64,000 nt of DNA from Janibacter sp. Soil728 (lineage in GTDB: Bacteria > Actinomycetota > Actinomycetes > Actinomycetales > Dermatophilaceae), in NCBI RefSeq assembly GCF_001428305.1, contig NZ_LMRZ01000007.1:93253-157252 (forward strand). Direction: 5' to 3'. Below are positions 32,369 through 41,516 of the stretch, piece after piece (positions within the stretch are counted from its first letter, which is position 1; the number at the start of each line of letters is the position of its first letter). A program made the position numbers and the translations under genes. Under the pieces are notes generated by a model, which was given only the letters and a program-made list of their open reading frames with translations, was not told the origin of the DNA and did no database searches.

Positions 32369-33841
32369 ATGGCGATCAACATGAGGGCCCACGAGGCCGG
32401 CATCCTCCACGCCGAGGGCTATGGCGCCGCGCCCCAGTGGCTGCCCTTCCCGACGGACGTCATGGAGCTGCTGCCGCAGCTGTGGCCGAGCAATGTCGCC
32501 CGTGACGCCTCGGGCGTCCTGAGCATCGCCGGCATACCGGTGACCGACATCGCCCGCGACTTCGGCACGGCCGCCTACGTCGTCGACGAGGACGACTTCC
32601 GTTCTCGCGCACGGGCCTTCCGCGACGACTTCACCGCTCCCTTCGCCGCAGTGGCCGGTGCCGACGTCTACTACGCCGGCAAGGCCTTCCTGTGCACCGC
32701 GGTCGCCCGCTGGATCATGGAGGAAGGGCTCAACCTCGACACCTGCAGCGGCGGCGAGCTCGCCGTGGCGCAACGCGTCGGTTTCCCCGCTGAGCGGGTC
32801 GCGTTGCACGGCAACAACAAGTCGGTCCCCGAGCTGCGTCAGGCACTCGAGTACGGCATCGGTCGCATCGTCGTCGACTCCTTCGACGAGATCGACCGGG
32901 TGGCCCGGCTGGCCAGCGAGCTCGGCGTCACGGCGCCCGTCATGGTCCGGGTCACCGTCGGCGTCGAGGCGCACACCCACGAGTTCATCGCGACCGCGCA
33001 CGAGGACCAGAAGTTCGGCTTCTCCCTCGCCGGTGGGCAGGCTCGCGCGGCGATCGACGCCATCGTGGCGAAGGGGGAGTCCCTGCGCCTCCTCGGCCTG
33101 CACAGCCACATCGGCAGCCAGATCTTCGACACCTCCGGTTTCGAGATCGCGGCCCGCCGTCTCGTCGCCCTGCACACCGAGGTCGCCGACGAGCACGGCA
33201 TCGCCATGCCGGAGATGGATCTCGGTGGTGGCTACGGCATCGCCTACACCTCGGAGCACGAGCCGCTCACCCCCGGCCAGCTCGGCACGCAGATGGCCGA
33301 GCTCGTCGACCGTGAGCTCAAGGAGTTCCGCGACGGGCACCCGCAGGCGACGCTGCCGCGCATCTCCATCGAGCCCGGCCGGGCGATCGCCGGCCCGAGC
33401 GCCTTCACCCTCTACGAGATCGGCACGGTCAAGGACGTCGAGGTCAGCTCCGGCGTCCGCTCCTATGTCAGCGTCGACGGCGGCATGAGCGACAACGTGC
33501 GCACCGCCCTCTACGGTGCCGACTACTCGTGCACCCTCGCGGGGCGTCGCTCCGACGCCGAGCCGCGTCTCGTGCGCGTCGTCGGGCGTCACTGCGAGAG
33601 TGGCGACATCGTCGTCATGGACGAGTACCTGCCCGGCGACATCGTCCCCGGCGACCTCATCGCGGTGCCCGGCACCGGGGCCTACTGCCGCAGTCTGTCC
33701 AACCAGTACAACCACACCCCACGTCCGCCGGTCCTGGCCGTCCGCGACGGGGTCGCGCGGGTCATCGTGCGTCGCGAGACGATCGAAGACCTGCTCGCCC
33801 TCGACGTGGACGAGCCCAGCCCGTCACAGGAGGTCCGATGA
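32369..33841 (+). CDS. lysA: Diaminopimelate decarboxylase
   Basis: This PLP enzyme of fold type III makes L-lysine from meso-diaminopimelate. The product is 490 residues. The PLP Lys is K105 in YYAGKAFL; NLDTCSGGELAVA, LHSHIGSQI, DLGGGYGI and EPGRAIAGPS are the family's phosphate- and substrate-binding motifs, and CESGDIV carries the Cys of the second subunit's active site. Start ATG 32369 is seven bases after argS; ATG 32381 (MRAHEAG) is a frequent start in relatives and may be the true one. It overlaps hom by four bases. Confidence 0.96.
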   Translation: MAINMRAHEAGILHAEGYGAAPQWLPFPTDVMELLPQLWPSNVARDASGVLSIAGIPVTDIARDFGTAAYVVDEDDFRSRARAFRDDFTAPFAAVAGADVYYAGKAFLCTAVARWIMEEGLNLDTCSGGELAVAQRVGFPAERVALHGNNKSVPELRQALEYGIGRIVVDSFDEIDRVARLASELGVTAPVMVRVTVGVEAHTHEFIATAHEDQKFGFSLAGGQARAAIDAIVAKGESLRLLGLHSHIGSQIFDTSGFEIAARRLVALHTEVADEHGIAMPEMDLGGGYGIAYTSEHEPLTPGQLGTQMAELVDRELKEFRDGHPQATLPRISIEPGRAIAGPSAFTLYEIGTVKDVEVSSGVRSYVSVDGGMSDNVRTALYGADYSCTLAGRRSDAEPRLVRVVGRHCESGDIVVMDEYLPGDIVPGDLIAVPGTGAYCRSLSNQYNHTPRPPVLAVRDGVARVIVRRETIEDLLALDVDEPSPSQEVR

Positions 33842-35166
33842 CCACCGCTCCAGCCCAGCAGACCCCCCTTCGCGTCGCCCTGCTCGGTGGGGGTGTCGTC
33901 GGTGGCAGCGTCGCCCGACTGCTCACCTCCCAGGCCGATGACCTGGCCCAGCGCATCGGCCGGCCGCTCGAGATCGTCGGCGTGGCCGTGCGCCGTGAGG
34001 GCCGCGACCGCTCCGACCTGGGGCTCGACCCGTCGGTCTTCACCACCGACGCGGAGGAGCTGGTCACCCGCGCCGACATCGTCGTCGAGGTCATCGGCGG
34101 CATCGAGCCGGCCCGTGGCCTGATCCTGCGGGCGATGGAGCACGGCGCGTCGGTGGTCACGGCCAACAAGGCCCTGCTCGCCGAGGACGGGCCGACGCTC
34201 TACGAGGCTGCTGCCGAGCACGGCGTCGACCTCTACTACGAGGCCGCGGTCGCGGGTGCGATCCCGATCCTGCGCCCGATCCGCGACTCGCTCGCCGGTG
34301 ACTCGATTCGGCGCGTCATCGGGATCGTCAACGGCACGACCAACTTCGTCCTCGACGCGATGGACACCACGGGGGCCGGCTTCGCCGAGACCGTCGAGCG
34401 CGCCCAGGCGCTGGGCTACGCCGAGGCCGACCCGACCGCGGACGTCGAAGGCTTCGATGCTGCCGCCAAGGCAGCCATCCTGTCCTCGCTGGCCTTCCAC
34501 TCGCGCGTCTCCAGCGCCGACGTGCACCGCGAGGGCATCACCGAGGTGAGCGCCCGTGACATCGCTGCCGCGCAGGCGATGAGCTGCACGGTCAAGCTGC
34601 TCGCGATCTGCGAGCGGGTCGTGGGAGCCGACGGGCAGGAGGGCATCTCCGCCCGCGTGCACCCGGCGCTCATCCCGCTCAGCCACCCGCTGGCCTCCGT
34701 GCGCGGGGCCTACAACGCGGTCTTCGTCGAGGCCGAGGGCGCCGGCGACCTGATGTTCTACGGCCAGGGCGCCGGTGGCGACCCGACCGCCAGCGCGGTC
34801 CTGGGCGACCTCGTCGCCGTGGCCCGGGCCCGGGTCACGGGTGGCCGCGGGCCGGGGGAGAGCACCTATGCCGACCTGCCGGTCCTGCCGATGGGGCAGG
34901 CGATCACGCGCTACCACGTGAGCCTCGACGTCGCCGACCGCTCGGGTGTCCTCGCGTCGGTCGCCACGACCTTCGCCGACCACGACGTCTCCATCGAGAC
35001 CGTCCGCCAGCAGGTCGTCACCGACGACGACGGCGGGTCCCGCGCGATGCTCATCATCGTCACCCACGCGGCCACCGATGCCGCACTCTCGGCGACCGTC
35101 AACGAGCTCGCCGAGCTCGACTCGGTCAACGAGGTCACCTCCGTCATGCGTGTTGAAGGGAACTGA
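33838..35166 (+). CDS. hom: Homoserine dehydrogenase
   Basis: The 442-residue enzyme reduces aspartate semialdehyde to homoserine, the branch point to threonine and methionine. It has the NAD(P) motif [25 protein letters not shown] and the catalytic [16 protein letters not shown] segment, and the substrate loop [16 protein letters not shown]-terminal ACT domain (about 360-440) is typical of the threonine-inhibited actinobacterial form. The start ATG 33838 follows CACAGGAGG. It is not fused to aspartokinase. Confidence 0.96.
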   Translation: MTTAPAQQTPLRVALLGGGVVGGSVARLLTSQADDLAQRIGRPLEIVGVAVRREGRDRSDLGLDPSVFTTDAEELVTRADIVVEVIGGIEPARGLILRAMEHGASVVTANKALLAEDGPTLYEAAAEHGVDLYYEAAVAGAIPILRPIRDSLAGDSIRRVIGIVNGTTNFVLDAMDTTGAGFAETVERAQALGYAEADPTADVEGFDAAAKAAILSSLAFHSRVSSADVHREGITEVSARDIAAAQAMSCTVKLLAICERVVGADGQEGISARVHPALIPLSHPLASVRGAYNAVFVEAEGAGDLMFYGQGAGGDPTASAVLGDLVAVARARVTGGRGPGESTYADLPVLPMGQAITRYHVSLDVADRSGVLASVATTFADHDVSIETVRQQVVTDDDGGSRAMLIIVTHAATDAALSATVNELAELDSVNEVTSVMRVEGN

Positions 35167-35167
35167 C

Positions 35168-36268
35168 ATGGTCCACCAGTGGCGCGGCGTCATCACCGAG
35201 TACGCCGACCGGCTCCCGATGCTCGCGGGCGCACCCACGATCACCCTGCGCGAAGGGGGGACCCCCCTCATCCCCGCCGAGCACCTCAGCGAGCTCGTCG
35301 GCGCCCAGGTGCACGTGAAGTACGAGGGGCTCAACCCCACCGGATCCTTCAAGGACCGCGGGATGACGGCGGCCATGACGATGGCCGCGGGCAAGGGCGC
35401 CAAGGCCGTCATCTGCGCCTCGACCGGCAACACCTCCGCCTCCGCCGCGGCCTACGCGACCAAGGCCGGCATGACCTGTGCCGTCCTGGTGCCCGCGGGC
35501 AAGATCGCCATGGGCAAGCTCTCGCAGGCCATCGCGCACGGGGCGACGCTGCTGCAGGTCGACGGCAACTTCGACCACTGCCTCGACGTCGCGCGCAAGC
35601 TCGCCGAGGCCTACCCCGTCGAGCTGGTCAACTCGGTCAACCCGGCCCGGATCGAGGGGCAGAAGACGGCCTCCTTCGAGATCGTGGACGCGCTCGGCGA
35701 CGCGCCTGACATCCACTGCCTGCCCGTCGGCAACGCCGGCAACATCACCGCCTACTGGCGCGGCTACCAGGAGTACGCGACCGAGACCGAGGGTGTGTCC
35801 GGCACGCTCGGGGCGGTCTCGACCCGGACCCCGCAGATGTGGGGCTTCCAGGCGGCCGGCTCTGCGCCGATCGTCCTGGGGCACCCCGTCGACGAGCCGG
35901 ACACCATCGCGACCGCGATCCGCATCGGCAACCCCGCCTCGTGGCGGCAGGCCGAGCAGGCTCGCGACGACTCGGGCGGCCGCATCGAAGCCGTCACCGA
36001 CGAGGAGATCCTCGACGCCCACCGGATCCTCTCCTCGCGGGAGGGCATCTTCGTCGAGCCGGCCTCGGCTGCCTCGGTCGCCGGTCTGCTCAAGGCCGCA
36101 GCTGCCGGTCAGGTGCCCAAGGACGCGACGATCGTCTGCACGGTGACCGGCCACGGTCTGAAGGACCCGCAGTGGGCGCTGAAGAACGCCGACGGCAGCG
36201 ACATCGCCCCCGTGAGCGTGCCTGCGGAGGCCTACGCGATCGCCAGCGAGCTCGGTCTGCAGGACTGA
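35168..36268 (+). CDS. thrC: Threonine synthase
   Basis: The 366-residue fold-type II PLP enzyme converts O-phosphohomoserine to threonine. The PLP Lys is K62 in [10 protein letters not shown], the phosphate-binding loop is GNAGNIT and the Ser/Thr-rich [14 protein letters not shown] binds the substrate. The short length is that of the class-2 form found in actinobacteria and Bacillus. It starts one base after the hom stop codon (TGACATG). Confidence 0.96.
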   Translation: MVHQWRGVITEYADRLPMLAGAPTITLREGGTPLIPAEHLSELVGAQVHVKYEGLNPTGSFKDRGMTAAMTMAAGKGAKAVICASTGNTSASAAAYATKAGMTCAVLVPAGKIAMGKLSQAIAHGATLLQVDGNFDHCLDVARKLAEAYPVELVNSVNPARIEGQKTASFEIVDALGDAPDIHCLPVGNAGNITAYWRGYQEYATETEGVSGTLGAVSTRTPQMWGFQAAGSAPIVLGHPVDEPDTIATAIRIGNPASWRQAEQARDDSGGRIEAVTDEEILDAHRILSSREGIFVEPASAASVAGLLKAAAAGQVPKDATIVCTVTGHGLKDPQWALKNADGSDIAPVSVPAEAYAIASELGLQD

Positions 36269-36270
36269 GC

Positions 36271-37209
36271 GTGACCATCCCCGTCGGGACGACGGTCACC
36301 CTGCGGGTGCCCGCGTCCAGTGCCAACCTCGGTCCCGGGTTCGACTGTGTCGGACTGGCGCTCGGCGTCTGGGACGAGTGCACGGTCACCGTCACGCAGG
36401 AGCCGGGACTCGTCGTCGACGTCGCGGGCTCGGGCGCCGAGTCCGTCCCTCGCGACGAGAGCCACCTGGTGGTGCGCACGATGGCGACGACCTGGGAGCG
36501 GCTCGGGGTGACCGCTCCCGCGGGCCTGCACCTCAGCGCGACCAATGCTGTGCCGCACGGTCGCGGCATGGGCTCCTCGGCGACCGCGATCGTGGGCGGC
36601 GTCGCCGCGGCCCACGCGCTCGCCGTGCGCGGGGGAGTCCTCGCGGCCGAGGAGCTGGAGCTCACCACGATCAACTCGATCGCCAGCGCCCTGGAGGGCC
36701 ACCCCGACAACGCGTCCGCCAGCGTCTTCGGTGGTGCGACGCTCTCGGTGACCGAGGCGGACCAGCCGCTGCCGCGGACCCGGACCGTCCCCCTTCGCCT
36801 CCACCCGCAGGTCGAGGCCGTCGTCCTCGTCCCGGAGACCACGCTGAGCACGCACACGGCCCGCTCGGTCCTCCCGGAGGTCGTGCCGCTGGCCACTGCC
36901 GCGGCCAACTCCGCGCGTACCGGGCTGCTCGTCCACGCGCTCACGAGCGAGCCGGGCCTGCTGCTCATGGCGACCACCGACCTGCTGCACCAGGAGGCGC
37001 GGCGGCCGAGCTATCCGCACAGCATGGAGCTCGTCGACGCACTGCGCGCCGACGGGATGGCCGCGACGATCTCGGGGGCCGGGCCGTCCGTCCTCGTGCT
37101 CACCACGGGTGATCGCGCCGAGCGCATCCGCGAGATCGCGGACGGGACCTCCACCGACTGGCAGGTGCTCGCCCCCGGCGTGCCCGAGCGCGGCGTCCAC
37201 CTCGTCTGA
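36271..37209 (+). CDS. thrB: Homoserine kinase
   Basis: The 312-residue GHMP kinase phosphorylates homoserine for ThrC. It has the PASSANLGPGFDCVG N-terminal motif, the ATP loop PHGRGMGSSATAIVGG near residue 90-105, and the C-terminal ISGAGPSVLVL strand. Start GTG 36271 is two bases after the thrC stop. It is the last gene of argS-lysA-hom-thrC-thrB; a strong inverted repeat follows. Confidence 0.95.
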   Translation: MTIPVGTTVTLRVPASSANLGPGFDCVGLALGVWDECTVTVTQEPGLVVDVAGSGAESVPRDESHLVVRTMATTWERLGVTAPAGLHLSATNAVPHGRGMGSSATAIVGGVAAAHALAVRGGVLAAEELELTTINSIASALEGHPDNASASVFGGATLSVTEADQPLPRTRTVPLRLHPQVEAVVLVPETTLSTHTARSVLPEVVPLATAAANSARTGLLVHALTSEPGLLLMATTDLLHQEARRPSYPHSMELVDALRADGMAATISGAGPSVLVLTTGDRAERIREIADGTSTDWQVLAPGVPERGVHLV

Positions 37210-37217
37210 CCGCTCGT

Positions 37218-37284
37218 CCGCATTCCCCTATGGCAATGCAGGGTTGGGTGGACCGCTCGTCTGCATTGCCATAGGGCAATGCGG
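37218..37284. repeat. 24-bp inverted repeat between thrB and rho
   Basis: The arms 37218-37241 (CCGCATTCCCCTATGGCAAT...) and 37261-37284 are complementary with one mismatch, around a 19-base spacer. The leading GACCGCTCGTC before each arm is also repeated directly. It probably ends the threonine operon. The rest of the gap to rho (to 37564) holds no gene; GATACATT near 37369-37376 is a possible -10 for rho. Confidence 0.75.
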
Positions 37285-37564
37285 ATTGGAGCGGGGGCGA
37301 AGGGGGCGGGGTGGCTCGCGTGAGATGGCCGTGTCGTGTGTGTGGCCGGGGCGACGTGCAGTGATACATTGAAGACGCTCCAGTGAGCCCGGTGCATCGA
37401 CGAACCAGTCGAGTGGCACGTGAGGGCAGGAGCTTCCCCCACGTGAGCGTCTCGCTCGTCACGGGTGCGACGCACGGTCGTGGGGTACTCACCAGAATTC
37501 CCGCTCTTGACGGGACTCATCAGGCTTGCCCATGTGACAGGCCCTACGAGGGAAAGGGTCCTTC

Positions 37565-39763
37565 GTGACCGACACCACCACTGGCGACACCGCTGCCGCA
37601 ACCGCGGATCAGCCTCGCCGATCCGGCGCGCTCAGCGCCATGCGCCTCGCCCAGCTCCAGCAGCTCGCCTCGAGCATGGGGATCACCGGCACCGCCAAGA
37701 TGCGCAAGAGCGACCTCGTTACCGCCATCCGGGCGAAGCAGTCGGGCTCGTCTGCTCCCGCGCAGGCCGCTCCCGCGAAGGCTGCTCCCGCGCAGGCCGC
37801 TCCCGTGCAGGCCGCGCCCGCCAAGGACGCGAGCAAGGCCCCGGCTGAGAAGCCTGCCGACCAGCCCGTGCAGTCCGCTGCTGCGGATCAGGGCGCTGGC
37901 AAGGCGACCGACAAGGCTGCTGGCAAGGGCAACGACAAGGGCGCCGACCAGGCGACCGACAAGGGCGCCGAGCGTCTCGAGCGCACCGAGGGCGATGCCC
38001 AGACCGGTGGCCGCGAGTCGTCGCGTCGCGAGCGTGGCGAGGACCGCGACGGTCGCAACGGTGACCGCAACCGCAACCAGAGCGGCAATGACCGCAACCA
38101 GGGCGGTCGCAATGACGACTCCCAGGGTGGCAACCGCAACCAGGGCGGCAATGACCGCAACCAGGGCGGTCGCAACGACGACTCCCAGGGTGGCAACCGC
38201 AACCAGGGCGGTCGCAACGACGACTCCCAGGGTGGCAACCGCAACCAGGGCGGCAACGACCGCAGCCAGGGCGGGCGCAACGACGACTCCCAGGGTGGCA
38301 ACCGCAACCAGGGCGGTCGCAACAACGACCGCACCCAGGGTGGCAACGACCGCAGCCAGGGCGGTCGTAACGACGACTCCCAGGGTGGCAACCGCACCCA
38401 GGGTGGCAACCGCAACCAGGGCGGCAACGACCGCAACCAGAGTGGCGGCAACGACCAGTACGGCGACGACGAGCGGGGCGGCCGTCGCAGCCGCAACCGC
38501 AATCGCAACCGCAACCGCGACAAGCGTCGTGGTGGCGGCCAGCAGTTCGACGACAACGAGCCGCAGATCCACGAGGACGACGTGCTCGTGCCCGTGGCCG
38601 GCATCCTCGACGTCCTCGACAACTACGCCTTCGTGCGCACCTCCGGCTACCTGCCCGGGTCGACCGACGTCTACGTGCCCCTCGGCATGGTCAAGCGCCA
38701 CGGCCTGCGCAAGGGTGACGCCGTCACCGGTCAGGTCAAGGGCGCTCGCGAGGGCGAGGAGCCGCAGCAGCAGGCCATCAACAGCAAGGGCCAGCGCGGC
38801 AAGTTCAACCTGCTGGCCACGCTGGAGACCGTCAACGGGATGTCGGCGGAGGACGCCAAGCGTCGGGTCGAGTTCGGCAAGCTGACTCCGCTCTACCCGC
38901 AGGACCGCCTGCGTCTCGAGACCGAGTCCAACATCCTGACCACGCGCATGATCGACCTGGTCGCCCCCATCGGCAAGGGCCAGCGTGGCCTGATCGTCGC
39001 TCCGGCCAAGGCCGGCAAGACGATGGTCATGCAGTCCCTCGCCAACGCGATCTCGACCAACAACCCTGAGTGCCACCTCATGGTCGTCCTCGTCGACGAG
39101 CGTCCCGAGGAGGTCACCGACATGCAGCGCGCGGTCAAGGGTGAGGTCATCGCCTCGACCTTCGACCGTCCGGCCGAGGACCACACCACGGTCGCCGAGC
39201 TGGCCATCGAGCGTGCCAAGCGCCTCGTCGAGATGGGCCACGACGTCGTCGTGCTGCTCGACTCGATCACCAAGCTCGGTCGCGCCTACAACCTCGCCGC
39301 ACCGGCGAGCGGGCGCATCCTGTCCGGTGGTGTCGACTCCGCGGCGCTGTACCCGCCGAAGAAGTTCTTCGGTGCCGCCCGCAACATCGAGAACGGTGGC
39401 TCGCTCACCATCCTCGCCACGGCGCTCGTCGAGACCGGCTCGCGCATGGACGAGGTGATCTTCGAGGAGTTCAAGGGCACCGGCAACATGGAGCTCAAGC
39501 TCGACCGTGGCCTGGCCAACCGCCGGATCTTCCCGGCGGTCGACGTCAACGCCTCCGGTACTCGTCGCGAGGAGATCCTCCTCGCGCCCGAGGAGCTGCG
39601 GATCATGTGGAAGCTGCGTCGCGTCCTCGCTGCGCTCGACACCCAGCAGGGTGTGGAGCTGCTCCTGGACCGTCTGCGCAAGACCAAGACGAACTACGAG
39701 TTCCTCTCGCAGGTCGCAGCGACCAGCTCGATCAAGCTCGGCGACGAGGACGAGACCGCCTGA
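37565..39763 (+). CDS. rho: Transcription termination factor Rho
   Basis: The 732-residue hexameric RNA-dependent ATPase ends transcripts that are not being translated. A SAP-like N-terminal helix region (RLAQLQQLASSMGITGTAKM) comes first, then an Ala/Lys segment. Next is a long hydrophilic insert (about 175-325) of repeats such as GGNRNQGGRNDDSQ, then the RNA-binding cold-shock domain (about 340-415). The ATPase core has Walker A APAKAGKTMVM near residue 479 and the Q/R loops. The insert is typical in kind for actinobacterial Rho, where it binds extra RNA and allows action on structured GC-rich transcripts. The start is GTG 37565. Confidence 0.95.
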   Translation: MTDTTTGDTAAATADQPRRSGALSAMRLAQLQQLASSMGITGTAKMRKSDLVTAIRAKQSGSSAPAQAAPAKAAPAQAAPVQAAPAKDASKAPAEKPADQPVQSAAADQGAGKATDKAAGKGNDKGADQATDKGAERLERTEGDAQTGGRESSRRERGEDRDGRNGDRNRNQSGNDRNQGGRNDDSQGGNRNQGGNDRNQGGRNDDSQGGNRNQGGRNDDSQGGNRNQGGNDRSQGGRNDDSQGGNRNQGGRNNDRTQGGNDRSQGGRNDDSQGGNRTQGGNRNQGGNDRNQSGGNDQYGDDERGGRRSRNRNRNRNRDKRRGGGQQFDDNEPQIHEDDVLVPVAGILDVLDNYAFVRTSGYLPGSTDVYVPLGMVKRHGLRKGDAVTGQVKGAREGEEPQQQAINSKGQRGKFNLLATLETVNGMSAEDAKRRVEFGKLTPLYPQDRLRLETESNILTTRMIDLVAPIGKGQRGLIVAPAKAGKTMVMQSLANAISTNNPECHLMVVLVDERPEEVTDMQRAVKGEVIASTFDRPAEDHTTVAELAIERAKRLVEMGHDVVVLLDSITKLGRAYNLAAPASGRILSGGVDSAALYPPKKFFGAARNIENGGSLTILATALVETGSRMDEVIFEEFKGTGNMELKLDRGLANRRIFPAVDVNASGTRREEILLAPEELRIMWKLRRVLAALDTQQGVELLLDRLRKTKTNYEFLSQVAATSSIKLGDEDETA

Positions 39764-39782
39764 CGGTTCTCGCCCCAGTCAC

Positions 39783-39830
39783 GACGAAGGGGGTCGATCC
39801 GCACCACGGTGCGGATCGACCCCCTTCGTC
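39783..39830. terminator. Perfect 22-bp hairpin after rho
   Basis: Bases 39783-39804 are complementary to 39809-39830 (GACGAAGGGGGTCGATCCGC...), loop CACG. It starts 19 bases after the rho stop and is followed by family-1 palindrome copy 3. Confidence 0.8.
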
Positions 39831-39848
39831 ATGCCCGCTCACCCAAGG

Positions 39849-39910
39849 CCGAGGCAGGTCACGTCGTGCACGAAATTCTGGATCCAGGTGCATGACGTGA
39901 CCTGCCTCGG
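39849..39910. repeat. Family-1 palindrome, copy 3
   Basis: The arms 39849-39870 and 39889-39910 have one mismatch, around an 18-base spacer CGAAATTCTGGATCCAGG. Homology with copy 4 extends beyond the arms on both sides (CCCAA-GGCC before, GTTGTCG-TGGGCGCCCTCA after), giving about 85 matching bases in direct orientation on the two sides of the following cassette. Confidence 0.85.
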
Positions 39911-40039
39911 GTTGTCGATGGGCGCCCTCACGACGGCGCCTGCGCCATCGCTCGTCAGCACCCCGCGACGGGTCGGACTGCGATGACGAAGGGGGACACA
40001 TAGGGTCACGGGACAGGGACGTCGACACAGGGGAGTGGC

Positions 40040-40414
40040 ATGGCTCAGGGGACTGTCGTGGTCGCGGACGACGACGCGGACATCAGGGATCTCGTGACCT
40101 TCAAGCTCGGCAGCGCCGGCTACACGGTCGTGCCCGCAGCCGATGGCGACGAGGCGCTGCGACTGATCACCGAGCACCGCCCTGACCTGGCGGTCCTCGA
40201 CGTGATGATGCCCGGGCAGTCCGGGCTCGACGTGCTGCGCAGCATCCGTGCCGACGAGGCGCTCGCCGGTACGCGGGTCATCCTGCTGACCGCGCGCGCC
40301 CGCGACGTCGACGTCGACGCCGGCTTCAGCACGGGGGCCGACGACTACCTCACCAAGCCCTTCAGCCCCCGCGAGCTGGTCCACCGGGTCACCACCCTGA
40401 TCGGACGCGGCTGA
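40040..40414 (+). CDS. Single-domain response regulator
   Basis: The 124-residue protein is a receiver domain only. The acidic pocket is DDD (10-12), the phosphorylated residue is D54 in LAVLDVMMPG, the switch Thr lies in VILLTARARD and the Lys in YLTKPFSP. There is no output domain, so it must act by binding another protein. It opens the operon that ends with a histidine kinase. ATG 40040 follows AGGGGAG, and TAGGGT near 40001-40006 is a candidate -10. Confidence 0.93.
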   Translation: MAQGTVVVADDDADIRDLVTFKLGSAGYTVVPAADGDEALRLITEHRPDLAVLDVMMPGQSGLDVLRSIRADEALAGTRVILLTARARDVDVDAGFSTGADDYLTKPFSPRELVHRVTTLIGRG

Positions 40415-40418
40415 CCAC

Positions 40419-41516
40419 GTGGGCGAGGTCGTCGTCCAGCCCTGGCTCCTGCGGTTGAGCCTGTGGATCATGCTCGCAACCTTCGTCGCGCTCGCGGCCA
40501 CCATCGCCCTGGCCCGCGTGACCCGCAGGCGTCGTGAGCGAGCTGTCGCGAGGCGCGTCGGTCCGTTGCGCGCAGACGTGCTCGCTCTCGTCTCGGGCGA
40601 GGACGACGGCGACTCCGGCACCCGACTCGGTGCGCTGAAGGGGGCGTCGGTCGACCTCGTCGCCCCCGTCCTCATCGGCTATCTCAGCAAGATCCGTGGG
40701 GCACCGGCCGAGCGGATCGTCGATGTCCTCGTCGCCCACGGCCTCGTCCGTCGGGCCCGAGCGGGTGTCACCTCCTGGTCCGGGACCCGTCGGGCCCGAT
40801 CGGTCTGGACCCTGGGGGTCATGCACGTCGAGGAGGCCGTCGCCGATGTGGTCCCGCGGCTGCAGGACCGTGACCGCGCGGTGGCCGTGACGACCGCGCG
40901 CTCGCTCGGCATGCTCGGCGACGCGGCCGCCGCAGAGGCACTGCTGGCCGCTGTCGCGCCCGGCCGTCGAGGGCGGGGTGAGCTGCCCGTCTGGGTGGTC
41001 GTCGAAGCACTCGTCGGCCTGGGATCGCCGGCCGCGGACACGATCGGTCGTGCGCTGGTCGACGACGACGCCTCCACCCGGGCCGTTGCCGCGATGAGCA
41101 TCGGACGCGCTCAACACCTGTCGCAGAGGTCGCGCCTGCGCGATCTCGTCACGCACGAGGAGGACCCCACCGTGCTCGCAGCGCTCGCCGAGGCCCTCGG
41201 CGGGCTCGGAGATCCCGCAGACACCGTCACACTCACCGAGCTCACCGCCCACGCCCACCCGCGCTCGGTCCGACTGGCTGCGGTCCGGGCCCTCGGTGAC
41301 CTGGCGGACTCACGGGCGATCACCGCGTTGGGCGTCCTGCTCGCCGACACCGACCCGCGGGTGGGGGAGCTGTCCGCCGACGTCCTCGTCGGTCTGGGGC
41401 CGGCGGGCCTGTCCGAGGTGCAGTCCCACGTCGCTGGTGACGGCGACGCCGCGGCTGCCGCCGACTACGGACTGGCCATGCACTCCCTTCGCCAGTCGGC
41501 AGGGAGGACAGGCTGA
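40419..41516 (+). CDS. HEAT-repeat protein with N-terminal membrane anchor
   Basis: This 365-residue protein has one membrane helix (about 12-32), a basic stretch and then cytoplasmic helical repeats from about 125 to 355, of the HEAT/PBS-lyase type (AVAVTTARSLGMLGDAAAAE, VRLAAVRALGDLADSRAITA). Such repeats are scaffolds for protein partners. The start is GTG 40419, four bases after the receiver gene. It overlaps the glycosyltransferase by one base (TGATG). It may couple the receiver protein to the glycosyltransferase; that is inference from gene order. Confidence 0.8.
   Translation: MGEVVVQPWLLRLSLWIMLATFVALAATIALARVTRRRRERAVARRVGPLRADVLALVSGEDDGDSGTRLGALKGASVDLVAPVLIGYLSKIRGAPAERIVDVLVAHGLVRRARAGVTSWSGTRRARSVWTLGVMHVEEAVADVVPRLQDRDRAVAVTTARSLGMLGDAAAAEALLAAVAPGRRGRGELPVWVVVEALVGLGSPAADTIGRALVDDDASTRAVAAMSIGRAQHLSQRSRLRDLVTHEEDPTVLAALAEALGGLGDPADTVTLTELTAHAHPRSVRLAAVRALGDLADSRAITALGVLLADTDPRVGELSADVLVGLGPAGLSEVQSHVAGDGDAAAAADYGLAMHSLRQSAGRTG

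Noticed and set aside
38080..38460. Short tandem DNA repeats as a possible replication origin or iteron set
   Set aside because: They are in frame and encode the known type of Rho insert.
37544..39241. Ala/Val/Leu-rich frame opposite rho
   Set aside because: Mirror translation of the repetitive Rho insert, not an independent gene.
39783..39910. Rho hairpin and family-1 palindrome as an integrase attachment site
   Set aside because: No integrase or tRNA gene is near; the direct repeat with 44979-45040 is noted instead as a cassette boundary.
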